Assembly (NCBI GenBank): GCA_963710315.1
Contig: CAVPZW010000008.1
Location: 930,001-994,000, forward strand
Direction: 5' to 3'
Length of the DNA: 64,000 nt
Source: Palsa-360 sp963710315
Lineage (GTDB): Bacteria > Acidobacteriota > Terriglobia > Acidiferrales > UBA7541
In this document: positions 47,887 through 56,070 of the stretch, one piece after another
How positions within the stretch are numbered: position 1 is the first letter of the stretch
Layout: the number at the start of each line of letters is the position of its first letter
Program-made: the position numbers and the translations under genes
The notes under the pieces: model-generated
Databases searched by the model: none
Seen by the model: the letters and a program-made list of their open reading frames with translations, nothing else
Told to the model about the DNA's origin: nothing

Positions 47887-49185
47887 CTACTTGTGGCGAA
47901 TATCTTCCGGCGCTCGCTGTCGATCGAGCGGCACGATCTGAATTTGCCATTCGACGGGCACGGACGTCGGCAGGAAACAAATTTTGCTGTCGCAGGCCTG
48001 ATACTCGAGCTTTCCTTTCACCGTAATATTTTTCCCATCCGCTCCCAGAGCGCCGCTGAAGTCGGTCGCGGAGTTTACTTTCAGCTCCTGCCGGATTCGA
48101 AATGCGCCTTCAAATACGGGCACGCGCTCTTTAATAGCTGGCAGGTACAGTATTTTTGCGGCGGGGTAGCTGGCCTGTTTCAATTCAAAGTCCGGGAGGG
48201 GATCGATGGCAAGCTTGATGGTCTTGTATCCCTTCGTTCCCGGGGCATAGACATGCACATCCTGCGGGAGCCGCACTTCGACCGTCAGCGTCACAAGGTT
48301 GCCGGGAACGGCCACGCGGTCCGATTGTTCCACGCGCAACTGCAAATGCGGGGCTTCCACCGTGTCGCTGACTTCCTCGCCCAGCTCAGGGAAAAGTTTG
48401 GAGAGCACCGTATTTCCAGTGAGCCGTTCACGATACTTAGCCTCAAAGAATTTTTCTCGGATGTTGCCCTTTGGGTCGATAAAAAAATACTCCGGCCGCG
48501 CCATACCAGCATTCGGCCCAATCGCCTCCGAATTCAACACTTGATACATGCGAATGATTCTTGAATCCGGGTCGGAAAGCAGAGGGAAGTCAATCTTGCG
48601 CCGGTCGGAAAAATATTTCAGGATTTCCACGCTGTCGTAACTGATGCCCGCCAGCTTGATTCCTTGTTCCTCGAAACGCTTCTTGGCCGCCTGCAACTGA
48701 ATGAGCTGGTCCTTGCAGTAGGGGCACCAGTCGGCGGAGCGGTAAAACAAAAGAACGGTTCCCTTCGACCCTTTCAGCGTATCGAGAGTTTGTGTCTTGC
48801 CAAATTGGTCGCGCGCCGAAAAGTCGGGAGCCTTTTGACCCGCGCGCAGTCCCACCTCGGAAAACATCTGAAGGGAAGCCACATGAATCGCATTCCCCTG
48901 CAAAGTCCCTTGCACCGTGACGCTGTCTCCCAAGTGTCCCTTGGCCTGATCCTGCGAATCGAGCGCGTAGACTTGCCGGATCGTGTCGTCATACAGTGCC
49001 AGCGAGGCGCCGGGCGTCTCGGCTGTGCACTTGGCCGCCTCGGCGAAGGCATCATCGGCGCTGCACGAAGCGTTGACAATCACGCCGGACCAGGACCCTG
49101 CTTTGGTGTTCTCAAGTTGGCTGGCCGGCGTGAACACAGCGGCAAGAAGGATCGTAAACGCGCACGCCCACATATGTTTGTTCAT
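47887..49185 (-). CDS. Redoxin (AhpC/TSA-like) fused to a DsbD-alpha-like domain
   Basis: 432 residues from the ATG at 49185; an upstream start at 49221 is possible but has no better RBS. Residues 1-22 are a signal peptide. A thioredoxin-fold peroxiredoxin domain covers about 110-260, with the redox pair WCPYC (Cys154, Cys157). A beta-sandwich domain (about 285-425) ends with YQACDSKICFLP, the cysteine pair of the DsbD N-terminal domain family. Both domains are redox-active and periplasmic; fusion suggests direct thiol-disulfide relay between them. The 30-60 segment also has two cysteines. No DsbD membrane domain is encoded near. Confidence 0.75.
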   Translation of the reverse strand: MNKHMWACAFTILLAAVFTPASQLENTKAGSWSGVIVNASCSADDAFAEAAKCTAETPGASLALYDDTIRQVYALDSQDQAKGHLGDSVTVQGTLQGNAIHVASLQMFSEVGLRAGQKAPDFSARDQFGKTQTLDTLKGSKGTVLLFYRSADWCPYCKDQLIQLQAAKKRFEEQGIKLAGISYDSVEILKYFSDRRKIDFPLLSDPDSRIIRMYQVLNSEAIGPNAGMARPEYFFIDPKGNIREKFFEAKYRERLTGNTVLSKLFPELGEEVSDTVEAPHLQLRVEQSDRVAVPGNLVTLTVEVRLPQDVHVYAPGTKGYKTIKLAIDPLPDFELKQASYPAAKILYLPAIKERVPVFEGAFRIRQELKVNSATDFSGALGADGKNITVKGKLEYQACDSKICFLPTSVPVEWQIQIVPLDRQRAPEDIRHK

Positions 49186-49274
49186 GGTCGAATCATCTCC
49201 GGCAATCGGAATAAGCGCCAATCTTGAAGCGACAGCGGTTTCACTATGACCCAGAATACGCTCGCGTGGCCCCG

Positions 49275-49309
49275 ATCGCCAAGCAGACTTGGCGATTTTT
49301 GGATATAAT
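49275..49309 (+). promoter_or_regulatory. 9-bp inverted repeat plus TATAAT directly before the ABC-F gene
   Basis: ATCGCCAAG-CAGA-CTTGGCGAT (49275-49296) is followed by TTTT, then TATAAT (49304-49309). The ATG is eight bases after TATAAT, so the mRNA from this promoter would be nearly leaderless. The hairpin with its T run resembles an intrinsic terminator or attenuator for any longer transcript, or an operator next to the promoter. Confidence 0.5.
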
Positions 49310-49317
49310 AAAAAGAT

Positions 49318-50943
49318 ATGCTTTCGCTAAATAACGTCACCATGCGCTACGGCGCCAGGCTCCTGTTCGAGGACGTCACCTGCTCGTTCCTCGAAGGACG
49401 CCGCTATGCAATCACCGGCCCGAACGGCGCCGGCAAAACCACTTTGATGAAGATCCTGGAAGGCGATTTCGAGCCGACCAAAGGCTCGGTCTCGCGGCCA
49501 AAGAAGCTGGGTATCTTGCGGCAAGACCAGTTTGCCTTCGATCAGTTTCGCGTCATTGACACGGTCATCATGGGCAACTCCGCCTTGTGGAAGGCTCTCC
49601 AGGAGCGCGATATCCTGTATGCCAAGCCCCACGAGGAGCTGACCGACAAGGATGGCATGCGCCTCGGCGAACTCGAAGGAATCGTAGGCGACGAGGGCGG
49701 CTATACGGCAGAGGCTGACGCCGCCATCCTGTTGGACGGACTGGGCATTGAATCGACGCTACACGAGCGCATGATGAGCGAGTTGCAGGGCGGACAAAAA
49801 GTCCGCGTCCTGCTGGCGCAAGCGCTGTTTGGCAATCCCGCCGCGCTGCTGCTGGACGAGCCGACCAACCACTTGGACCTCGATTCCGTTCACTGGCTTC
49901 AGGACTATCTGCACGAGTACCCGGGCGTGCTGATCGTTGTCTCGCACGACCGCCATTTCCTGAACAGCGTCTGCACGCACACCGCGGACATCGACTACCA
50001 GACGGTGATCATGTATACGGGCGGCTACGACGAAATGGTTCTGGCCAAGACGCAGATTCGTTCGCGCATCGAAGCCGACAACGCCGTGCGCGAGAAGAAA
50101 ATCGCTCAGCTGAATGAATTCATTGCGCGCTTTTCGGCCGGTACTCGTTCCTCGCAGGTTACATCGCGCAAGAACGAAGTCGAGCGCATCCAGACTTCCG
50201 AGCTGGCGCGGTCAAACATCGCCCGGCCCTATATTCGCTTTGAATTGAAAGCTCCCTCCGGGCGCCACCCGCTGGAATTCAAGGGGCTTACGAAGTCTTA
50301 CGACGGCCACAAAGTGATCGAGAAGTTTGCGGCAAACGTCGAGCGCGGCGAGAAAATCGCCATCATCGGCCGCAACGGTTCCGGCAAAACGACACTGATC
50401 AAGTCGCTTATTCGCAATGCCACCGGATTTATCGATGACGCGGATCGCCACTTTCATGTCAACGGCGGCCACGTGAAGTGGGGCCACGAAACGACTGTCG
50501 GTTATTTCGCGCAGGATACGACGGATACAATCGCCAAGGATACCAACGTGATCGAATGGCTGCACCAGTTCGATCCGAAGGCCTCGCAACAGGAGTTGCG
50601 CGCGGTGCTGGGCCAGATGCTGTTCAGCGGCGAGGACGCCGAGAAATCCACGCGCGCGCTTTCCGGAGGCGAATCGGCGCGCCTGATTTTCTGCAAGCTC
50701 ATGCTGCAAAAGCCCAACGTCCTGGTGTTCGACGAGCCCACCAACCACCTGGACCTGGAATCGATCAACGCTCTGAACATCGCGCTGCAGAAATATCCCG
50801 GCACGGTGCTGTTCGTCACCCACGATCACGACGTCATCGACGAAGTGGCCACGCGCATCTGGCAATGCAAGGGCGGCCACGTCGAGGACTTCAAGGGGCC
50901 CTACGAGGATTTTCTGGTATACGCCAAGCAGAAGGCTTCGTAG
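49318..50943 (+). CDS. ABC-F family ATP-binding protein
   Basis: 541 residues with two ABC domains and no membrane part. Walker A motifs are GPNGAGKT (34-41) and GRNGSGKT (about 355); the ABC signatures are LQGGQKVR (a variant) and LSGGESAR; Walker B in both is LLLDEPTNHLDL or LVFDEPTNHLDL. A charged helical linker (about 245-310, SAGTRSSQVTSRKNEVERI) joins the halves. The family acts on translating ribosomes, either as translation factors or as target-protection proteins against antibiotics. The sequence resembles the YbiT group more than known resistance factors. No SD is visible before the ATG. Confidence 0.9.
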   Translation: MLSLNNVTMRYGARLLFEDVTCSFLEGRRYAITGPNGAGKTTLMKILEGDFEPTKGSVSRPKKLGILRQDQFAFDQFRVIDTVIMGNSALWKALQERDILYAKPHEELTDKDGMRLGELEGIVGDEGGYTAEADAAILLDGLGIESTLHERMMSELQGGQKVRVLLAQALFGNPAALLLDEPTNHLDLDSVHWLQDYLHEYPGVLIVVSHDRHFLNSVCTHTADIDYQTVIMYTGGYDEMVLAKTQIRSRIEADNAVREKKIAQLNEFIARFSAGTRSSQVTSRKNEVERIQTSELARSNIARPYIRFELKAPSGRHPLEFKGLTKSYDGHKVIEKFAANVERGEKIAIIGRNGSGKTTLIKSLIRNATGFIDDADRHFHVNGGHVKWGHETTVGYFAQDTTDTIAKDTNVIEWLHQFDPKASQQELRAVLGQMLFSGEDAEKSTRALSGGESARLIFCKLMLQKPNVLVFDEPTNHLDLESINALNIALQKYPGTVLFVTHDHDVIDEVATRIWQCKGGHVEDFKGPYEDFLVYAKQKAS

Positions 50944-51035
50944 CTTTTGGCCGCCTTCTTAAATGCAATAGATTAAGAGAAGTCCTCATTCTTATTGCTA
51001 ATTCCACATAATTGTTTGGTAATTGGAACGCCGCC

Positions 51036-52655
51036 ATGTTAAATGGTGTTGTCCACGTGAGGCGAAAAATTATCCGTATCCTAGCCATTGCCTTCGCGAT
51101 CCTTATCGCGATTGCACCGTCAACCCATGCAAACTCAAAGAATGACAAAACCTGGTATTGGAGCGACAGAAATGGGCATTCTTACGACCGCACCGAACTA
51201 GACAGAATATTGGACCTACATCGCGAGTGGGTCAACTCCAGACACAAGATGGGTCAACGTGCTGACCTTCAGGGAGCCAAGTTGGCCGGTGCGGACCTAA
51301 GTGGAGCGGAGTTGTCGGGGCTCGATCTGAGTGGAACTGACCTGAGTAACGCCGAGATGAGTGGAATAATAATAGGCGAAGCATCAGCAGGTCCACCGGT
51401 GCCGAATCCGCCGATGATGTTATCTATGAGCGCTATGCCGGATCCGAATCCCCCGAATTCGACTTACCTAGACTTGCTCGCTTACTTCGCAAAGGCTTTG
51501 ATACGCCCCTCTCCAAAAGCCGTCAACGAATGCGACTGGAAATCTGTCGCCCATCCAAACGCGACCGATCTATCACAAGCACGTCTCGTGGGAGCTGTTC
51601 TCAAAAATACTCATTTTTATAATACAAATCTTTCCGGCGCCGATCTATCAGGAGCAAAGATGGGTGGTGCGCAGTTCGTCGGGGTCGAATTTAGGGGCGC
51701 CAAGATGAGCGGTGCGTTTGTTAACCATGGGCTCATATACCAAAGCCATATTTTCGCAGCGGATTTATCGAATGCAGATTTCACGTCCACTAGTTTTTGG
51801 GGTTCTGACCTCAACGTTTCCGATTTGACAGGCGCGAAGTTGGACAACTCTAATTTTTCTGAAGCCGAAGTATGCAAGGTAAACTTCGAACCTGAAACGA
51901 TTCCTTCAGATATTCCCTCCCTCGCGTCTGCGCATGGTCTACAGTTTCTAGAATCTAAGAATGGCACGTACGCACTAGTCGCGCTGAGAGGGAGATTTAG
52001 GGATCAAGGTTTCCGGGACCAGGAGAGGAAGCTGACTTACGCGATCAAACAGCACGAGGCCGCAGGGTATTGGTTGCAGTGCGTCTCGGGTTCCGCGTCT
52101 GAATGCTTTGAATTTGCCATCAACGAGTTTCTTTTTGACTGGACGTGTGAGTATGGTCTTAATCCAGAGAGGGCACTACGCATTCTTATAGGAGTGTGGT
52201 TTTTTTGTGGGGCTATCTATTGGATACTAATCAGGTTTCCGAGGAGTGGGGGGCTTTATATCACACCGCCAGGACTTCCCATTACTAGCAGGCTCCGACA
52301 CATGAGAATTCGGCGTCTTCGACCGAGAACGCCTTTGATTTACCCAACGGCGACATCTGGAAGTGATTGGTCGAGAATCGGTGCGAACTCGAAGGCCATT
52401 CTATTCCGAGAATTTAGAAGGCTTGACGACGAGTGGGGTCTGTTTCTAACTTCCCTGTTTTTTAGCACAATGAGTGCTCTTAATATTGGTTTTAAGGGAG
52501 TTGCGGCTGGGCGCTGGGTGCGCCTTCTAACTACGCGCGATTACGACATTCTCGCGTTAGGCTGGCCGAGAGTGGTTGCTGGTCTGCAGTCAATTCTCTG
52601 CGTGGGGCTTCTTGCACTTTGGTTATTGACTCTTTTCGGAAGACCGTTCGGCTAA
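51036..52655 (+). CDS. Pentapeptide-repeat membrane protein with C-terminal two-helix, pore-like domain
   Basis: 539 residues from the ATG at 51036; a TTG at 51012 is possible. Residues 8-28 are a signal peptide or anchor. Two pentapeptide-repeat blocks follow (A(D/E)LSGA-type repeats at about 70-110 and 175-275), forming beta-helix segments, separated by a proline-rich insert. The last 160 residues have two membrane helices (about 380-400 and 510-535) with a re-entrant-like stretch between (FFSTMSALNIGF), as in two-helix ion channels but without a potassium selectivity filter. Codon use and base composition are visibly AT-richer than in the neighbours, suggesting horizontal transfer. Function unknown. 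Confidence 0.65.
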   Translation: MLNGVVHVRRKIIRILAIAFAILIAIAPSTHANSKNDKTWYWSDRNGHSYDRTELDRILDLHREWVNSRHKMGQRADLQGAKLAGADLSGAELSGLDLSGTDLSNAEMSGIIIGEASAGPPVPNPPMMLSMSAMPDPNPPNSTYLDLLAYFAKALIRPSPKAVNECDWKSVAHPNATDLSQARLVGAVLKNTHFYNTNLSGADLSGAKMGGAQFVGVEFRGAKMSGAFVNHGLIYQSHIFAADLSNADFTSTSFWGSDLNVSDLTGAKLDNSNFSEAEVCKVNFEPETIPSDIPSLASAHGLQFLESKNGTYALVALRGRFRDQGFRDQERKLTYAIKQHEAAGYWLQCVSGSASECFEFAINEFLFDWTCEYGLNPERALRILIGVWFFCGAIYWILIRFPRSGGLYITPPGLPITSRLRHMRIRRLRPRTPLIYPTATSGSDWSRIGANSKAILFREFRRLDDEWGLFLTSLFFSTMSALNIGFKGVAAGRWVRLLTTRDYDILALGWPRVVAGLQSILCVGLLALWLLTLFGRPFG

Positions 52656-52704
52656 ATGAAAGATCCGCGGTCTGACGCGAAATGCCTGCAATGCTAGGAG
52701 GCTT

Positions 52705-52887
52705 TCAATGTAATTTTTCATCACGAGCATCACGCATGAGGAAATCGAGTTTTCCAGCTTTAGAGTCGGCTTCTATTTCCTTGTCCCAGCGTTCCCACTC
52801 CTTTTCCGACAACCAATGAAAAATCTCTGTGAACTCCTCGCTGGAAAGCTTTTCGATTTCTGACTTGATCTCATCTAGCCTTGACAT
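52705..52887 (-). CDS. Small antitoxin-like protein, apparently without its toxin
   Basis: 60 residues, a strong ribosome-binding site (GGAGG) before the ATG. The sequence (EIEKLSSEEFTEIFHWLSEKEWERWDKEIEADSKAGKLDF) matches small proteins that usually precede RelE/ParE-type toxin genes. Here the usual C-terminal extension is missing after MRDARDEKLH, and no toxin gene follows on the minus strand because the pentapeptide gene ends 50 bases away. It looks like a remnant, but may still be expressed. A longer frame up to 53073 only overlaps the neighbouring permease. Confidence 0.6.
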   Translation of the reverse strand: MSRLDEIKSEIEKLSSEEFTEIFHWLSEKEWERWDKEIEADSKAGKLDFLMRDARDEKLH

Positions 52888-52919
52888 AATATTTTCCTCC
52901 AATGATCGTTGTCCCAGAT

Positions 52920-53666
52920 CTAGTGGTGCCTTATGAAGAACGCGATGGTCATGGCGGAACTGATCACAATCACAAAAACGCGCACATAGCTTGGACGCAC
53001 CTTCTTGGCCACCACGGCTCCAACGTATCCGCCGGCGCTGCAGGCCACCAGCATTAGCAGCGTTTGCGGCCACCAGATTTTGTGCGCAAAAATGAATAGC
53101 ACTGCGGCGATGCTATTGGCCGCCGCCCCCATGATGGTTCGATTGGCATTCATCACGTGGATGTCCGTAAGCCCGAAAACGGTCCACGTCGCGAGCATCA
53201 GGATGCCGATGGCCCCGCCGAAATAGCCTCCATAGATGGCAATAAAAAACTGGATGACAACCACGGTTACCGGCCCGATATGGATTACTTTCTTCAGCAT
53301 CGGCGAGATGCGTGGGCCAAATGCGATGAGCAGGGTTGCCACCAGCAGCAGCCATGGGATTACCGAGTCAAAGGTGCTTTGCGGCGTGTAGAGCAGCAGC
53401 AGCGCGCCCACAATGCCGCCCGCCACGCTCACAATCAGCAGCGGCCAAAACGGAAAATGTTCAGATTTCCGGAAATCGTTGCGATAGGCCCCGGCGCTTG
53501 CTAGCACTCCCGGAATCAGTGCGACCGTGCTGGATGCGTTGGCAATGATCGACGGCACTCCGGTAAACACCAGCGCGGGAAACGTAAGGAACATGCCTCC
53601 GCCCGCAACCGAGTTGATAAGCCCAGCCGCAAGCGCAGCGACAATGAGCAGCAGATACGATCCCAT
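52920..53666 (-). CDS. TSUP (TauE/SafE-type) inner-membrane permease
   Basis: 248 residues from the ATG at 53666 (a GTG at 53672 is in frame). Seven or eight hydrophobic segments fill the protein. The repeated family motif is visible as INSVAGGGMFLTFP in the first half and YGGYFGGAIGILMLA in the second. TSUP permeases export or import sulfonates, sulfite, thiosulfate or other organic acids; with the SoxC-like enzyme in the same genome a sulfur compound is possible, but the gene is 34 kb away and stands alone. The small antitoxin-like gene follows downstream. Confidence 0.85.
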   Translation of the reverse strand: MGSYLLLIVAALAAGLINSVAGGGMFLTFPALVFTGVPSIIANASSTVALIPGVLASAGAYRNDFRKSEHFPFWPLLIVSVAGGIVGALLLLYTPQSTFDSVIPWLLLVATLLIAFGPRISPMLKKVIHIGPVTVVVIQFFIAIYGGYFGGAIGILMLATWTVFGLTDIHVMNANRTIMGAAANSIAAVLFIFAHKIWWPQTLLMLVACSAGGYVGAVVAKKVRPSYVRVFVIVISSAMTIAFFIRHH

Positions 53667-53757
53667 GAGCACCCCGAACTTTCAAATTTAACACTCTTTG
53701 TTCTCCGGGGCCGCCAAAAACCATGCATCGCCTTTTCCCCCAACTGTACGTCTTGCA

Positions 53758-53787
53758 TTGACTTGCGCGATGGCGCTGTGCTACCCA
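53758..53787 (+). promoter_or_regulatory. Possible promoter for the RsbW-type gene
   Basis: TTGACT (53758-53763), 18-base spacer, TACCCA (53782-53787), nine bases before the ATG at 53797. The -10 is weak. If real, this mRNA would also be almost leaderless. Confidence 0.35.
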
Positions 53788-53796
53788 TACAAGTCC

Positions 53797-54243
53797 ATGG
53801 TGGGGTCCAACAGCTGGATGCTTTCGAAACCTCAGCGGATTGAAGTGGTTCTGGAGACGTTGATCGAGAGCATAGCTCTCGCCGAAGAAATGGGTACACG
53901 TGTGGCCGCAGAGGCAGGATTTGGCGAGGACGATCAATACAAGATCGGCCTGGCGGTGCACGAAGGTGTCATGAACGCCTTTCAATACGGCAACCAGCAG
54001 CGGCGCGAGAGAAAAATCCACGTGATCTTCGAACTGAGCGAAGAGAAGCTGGTGATCCACGTGGTGGATCAGGGAGCGGGTTTTCGCATCGAAGATGTGC
54101 CCGATCCCCGCAACGATGAAAATGTCCTGGGCGATTCCGGCCGCGGCGTGCTCTTGATGAAAGCGTTCATGGACGAAGTGGATGTTCTCTCCAGTGCAAC
54201 CGGTGGCGCCGAAGTCGTAATGGCCAAGCTCCACAAGCGGTAA
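53797..54243 (+). CDS. RsbW-like serine-protein kinase / anti-sigma factor
   Basis: About 148 residues from the ATG at 53797; ATGs at 53770 and 53818 are alternatives, and none has a clear RBS. It is a GHKL-type ATPase domain: N-box EGVMNAFQYGN, G1 box VVDQGAGF, G2 box GRGVLLMKAFMDEV. Such proteins bind a sigma factor or a response protein and phosphorylate a STAS antagonist. The STAS protein that would be its partner is encoded 73 bases downstream. No sigma factor gene is in the window, so the target is unknown. Confidence 0.8.
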   Translation: MVGSNSWMLSKPQRIEVVLETLIESIALAEEMGTRVAAEAGFGEDDQYKIGLAVHEGVMNAFQYGNQQRRERKIHVIFELSEEKLVIHVVDQGAGFRIEDVPDPRNDENVLGDSGRGVLLMKAFMDEVDVLSSATGGAEVVMAKLHKR

Positions 54244-54316
54244 GATTCCCGCCGAACAGCAGCGCCCGCAGTCGTGTATCGCTGGAGAAGGAAAAATATC
54301 CTGGAGAGGTATTTAG

Positions 54317-54664
54317 ATGAGCTTCAAAGCGGCCAGCCGTGAAGTAGGAGATGTCACGGTGATCGATATGGACGGACGGATTACGCTCGGCGAGGGCAGC
54401 GCCCTTCTGCGCGATCTGGTTCGCGAAAATCTTGCCAAGGGCCATAAGAAAATTGTGTTGAACCTTGCCGGAATCAACTACATCGACAGCTCCGGGCTGG
54501 GCGAATTGGTCAGCGGGTACCGTTTGGTGAAAAATGGGGGCGGGGAAATAAAACTTTTGAACCTGAACAAGAAGGTTACCGACCTCTTGCAAATCACCAA
54601 GCTGTACACGGTTTTCGATATTCACAATCAAGAAGCGCAGGCGGTAGCAAGTTTTCAGTCATAG
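54317..54664 (+). CDS. STAS-domain anti-sigma factor antagonist (RsbV-like)
   Basis: 115 residues. The single STAS domain has the phosphorylatable serine in NYIDSSGLGEL (Ser58 or Ser59), VTVIDMDGRITLGEG at the start and KIVLNLAGI as the central strand. When unphosphorylated it should bind the RsbW-like kinase encoded just upstream and free the sigma factor. AGAGG before the ATG supports the start. The pair is the core of a partner-switching module, here without a phosphatase gene nearby. Confidence 0.88.
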   Translation: MSFKAASREVGDVTVIDMDGRITLGEGSALLRDLVRENLAKGHKKIVLNLAGINYIDSSGLGELVSGYRLVKNGGGEIKLLNLNKKVTDLLQITKLYTVFDIHNQEAQAVASFQS

Positions 54665-54980
54665 GTACATCGTATTCTTTAGCCCATTGCTTTCTGCCCG
54701 ATACGCGAAGTAAGCCGACAGCGGTGCCCTCCCCTTAACACTCGGCATTGAATTCCGTAATGGGAAAATCCTAGACAGCGAAGAAATTTTGTTGTAATTA
54801 TGGCCCGCTTTTGTGGGACCAGTAATTCCGTAGGTGTTCGAAGACCCGCTACGGCCCACCGCCCCTGGAGCGAATGCAGGTCGAACCGGGTACGGTCATC
54901 GGAAACGGCGGACAAATTTCTACCACCGATTGGCGTTACGCCCGGCAAACAGCGACCGCTCGCGATAGAGGAGTAAGAAG

Positions 54981-55190
54981 GTGAGCAGAGAACAAGGTGT
55001 AGTGAAGTGGTTTAATGCATCAAAGGGCTATGGATTCATCCAGCGCCAGTCGGGCGAAGACGTGTTCGTTCACTTCTCCGCCATACAGATGGATGGATAC
55101 AAGACCCTGAACGAAGGCCAGATGGTCGAGTTCGAGGTCAAGCAAGGACCGAAGGGCTATCAGGCTGAAAGCGTTACCGCTGCTTCCTGA
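54981..55190 (+). CDS. cspA: Cold-shock protein, CspA family
   Basis: 69 residues from a GTG with GAGGAG upstream. The RNA-binding motifs KGYGFI and VFVHFS are intact in a single OB fold (residues 4-66). It binds single-stranded RNA or DNA and melts RNA structure in the cytoplasm. The 316-base gap before it (54665-54980) is partly a long leader, as in other csp genes; I see several short stems there but no named RNA element. It is followed by a strong intrinsic terminator. Confidence 0.93.
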   Translation: MSREQGVVKWFNASKGYGFIQRQSGEDVFVHFSAIQMDGYKTLNEGQMVEFEVKQGPKGYQAESVTAAS

Positions 55191-55210
55191 ACGGCGTACA
55201 CGCGTTCTGA

Positions 55211-55251
55211 GGGCCTTGCCCGGCGCAACCGGGCAGGGCCCTTTCGCTTTT
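55211..55251 (+). terminator. Intrinsic terminator after cspA
   Basis: A 13-bp stem, GGGCCTTGCCCGG with CCGGGCAGGGCCC, around a CGCAA loop, then TTTCGCTTTT. It lies 20 bases after the cspA stop and separates it from the TPR gene. Confidence 0.9.
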
Positions 55252-55327
55252 CAATGCCCGTAGGCCGGCCCAATCGAATTCATGCTAAGATTCAATACTC
55301 AAATCGAATTATTAGAGGAGTGACTCT

Positions 55328-56044
55328 GTGGCGCAGCATATCTTGCGCAAGGACCTGAAGAAGGACGAAATCCGGGAGAAACTGGTCTCGGGCGTCGAAT
55401 CGGTCGCTTCGCATCAACAGGCAGTGTGGATTGTGTTAACGGCTCTTCTGGTGGTGGCGCTGGCTGCGTTCGGCTGGAACACCTACGCGCGGCGGCAGAC
55501 GGCCAAGGCCTCCATGGCGCTGGATGATGGATTGAAAATTTTCCAGGCGCGCATTCGCACCGCCGGAGAACCGGTCGATCCCACCGAAGTCACATACCTG
55601 GACGAAAAGAACAAGTTCACCGACGCCGACAAGAAGTTCCTGGCGGTTGCCGGCCAATACGGTCGCACCAAGCCCGGACAATTGGCGCAGTATTACGCGG
55701 CCCTTTCCGAGGTCCAACTGAAGAATTATCCGGAAGCGGAGAAGAATCTTTCGCAGGTCATCTCGGCCGGCGATGAATATTTGACCAGCCTGGCTAAATT
55801 CCAATTGGCCGAAGTGTACCTCCGGGAAAACAAAGGTCCTCAGGCGGTGGACCTGTACAAGCAGTTAATGGATAAGCCCAGCGAATTTGTTCCCAAGGCC
55901 ATGGCCATGCTGGCTCTCGCCGATTATTACCGCAAGACCGATCCCGCGCAGGCCGGCAAACTCTACAATCAAATTAAACAGGAATTCCCGTCCGCTGCCG
56001 CGCAAGCGGACCAGGGGCTGGAATTGCTGAACGCAAAAAGCTGA
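55328..56044 (+). CDS. YfgM-like membrane-anchored TPR protein
   Basis: 238 residues from a GTG with GAGGAG seven bases upstream. One membrane helix (about 33-53) is followed by a soluble domain with tetratricopeptide-like helices (GQLAQYYAALSEVQLKNYPEAEKNL, AKFQLAEVYLRENKGPQAVDLYKQL). YfgM-type proteins sit at the inner membrane with the helical domain outside and help protein export through SecYEG. The family here is broader, and the exact role is inferred. No partner gene (bamB, hisS) is adjacent. Confidence 0.75.
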   Translation: MAQHILRKDLKKDEIREKLVSGVESVASHQQAVWIVLTALLVVALAAFGWNTYARRQTAKASMALDDGLKIFQARIRTAGEPVDPTEVTYLDEKNKFTDADKKFLAVAGQYGRTKPGQLAQYYAALSEVQLKNYPEAEKNLSQVISAGDEYLTSLAKFQLAEVYLRENKGPQAVDLYKQLMDKPSEFVPKAMAMLALADYYRKTDPAQAGKLYNQIKQEFPSAAAQADQGLELLNAKS

Positions 56045-56070
56045 GTGCTCGATTCTCTCCGGCTTAGCTT

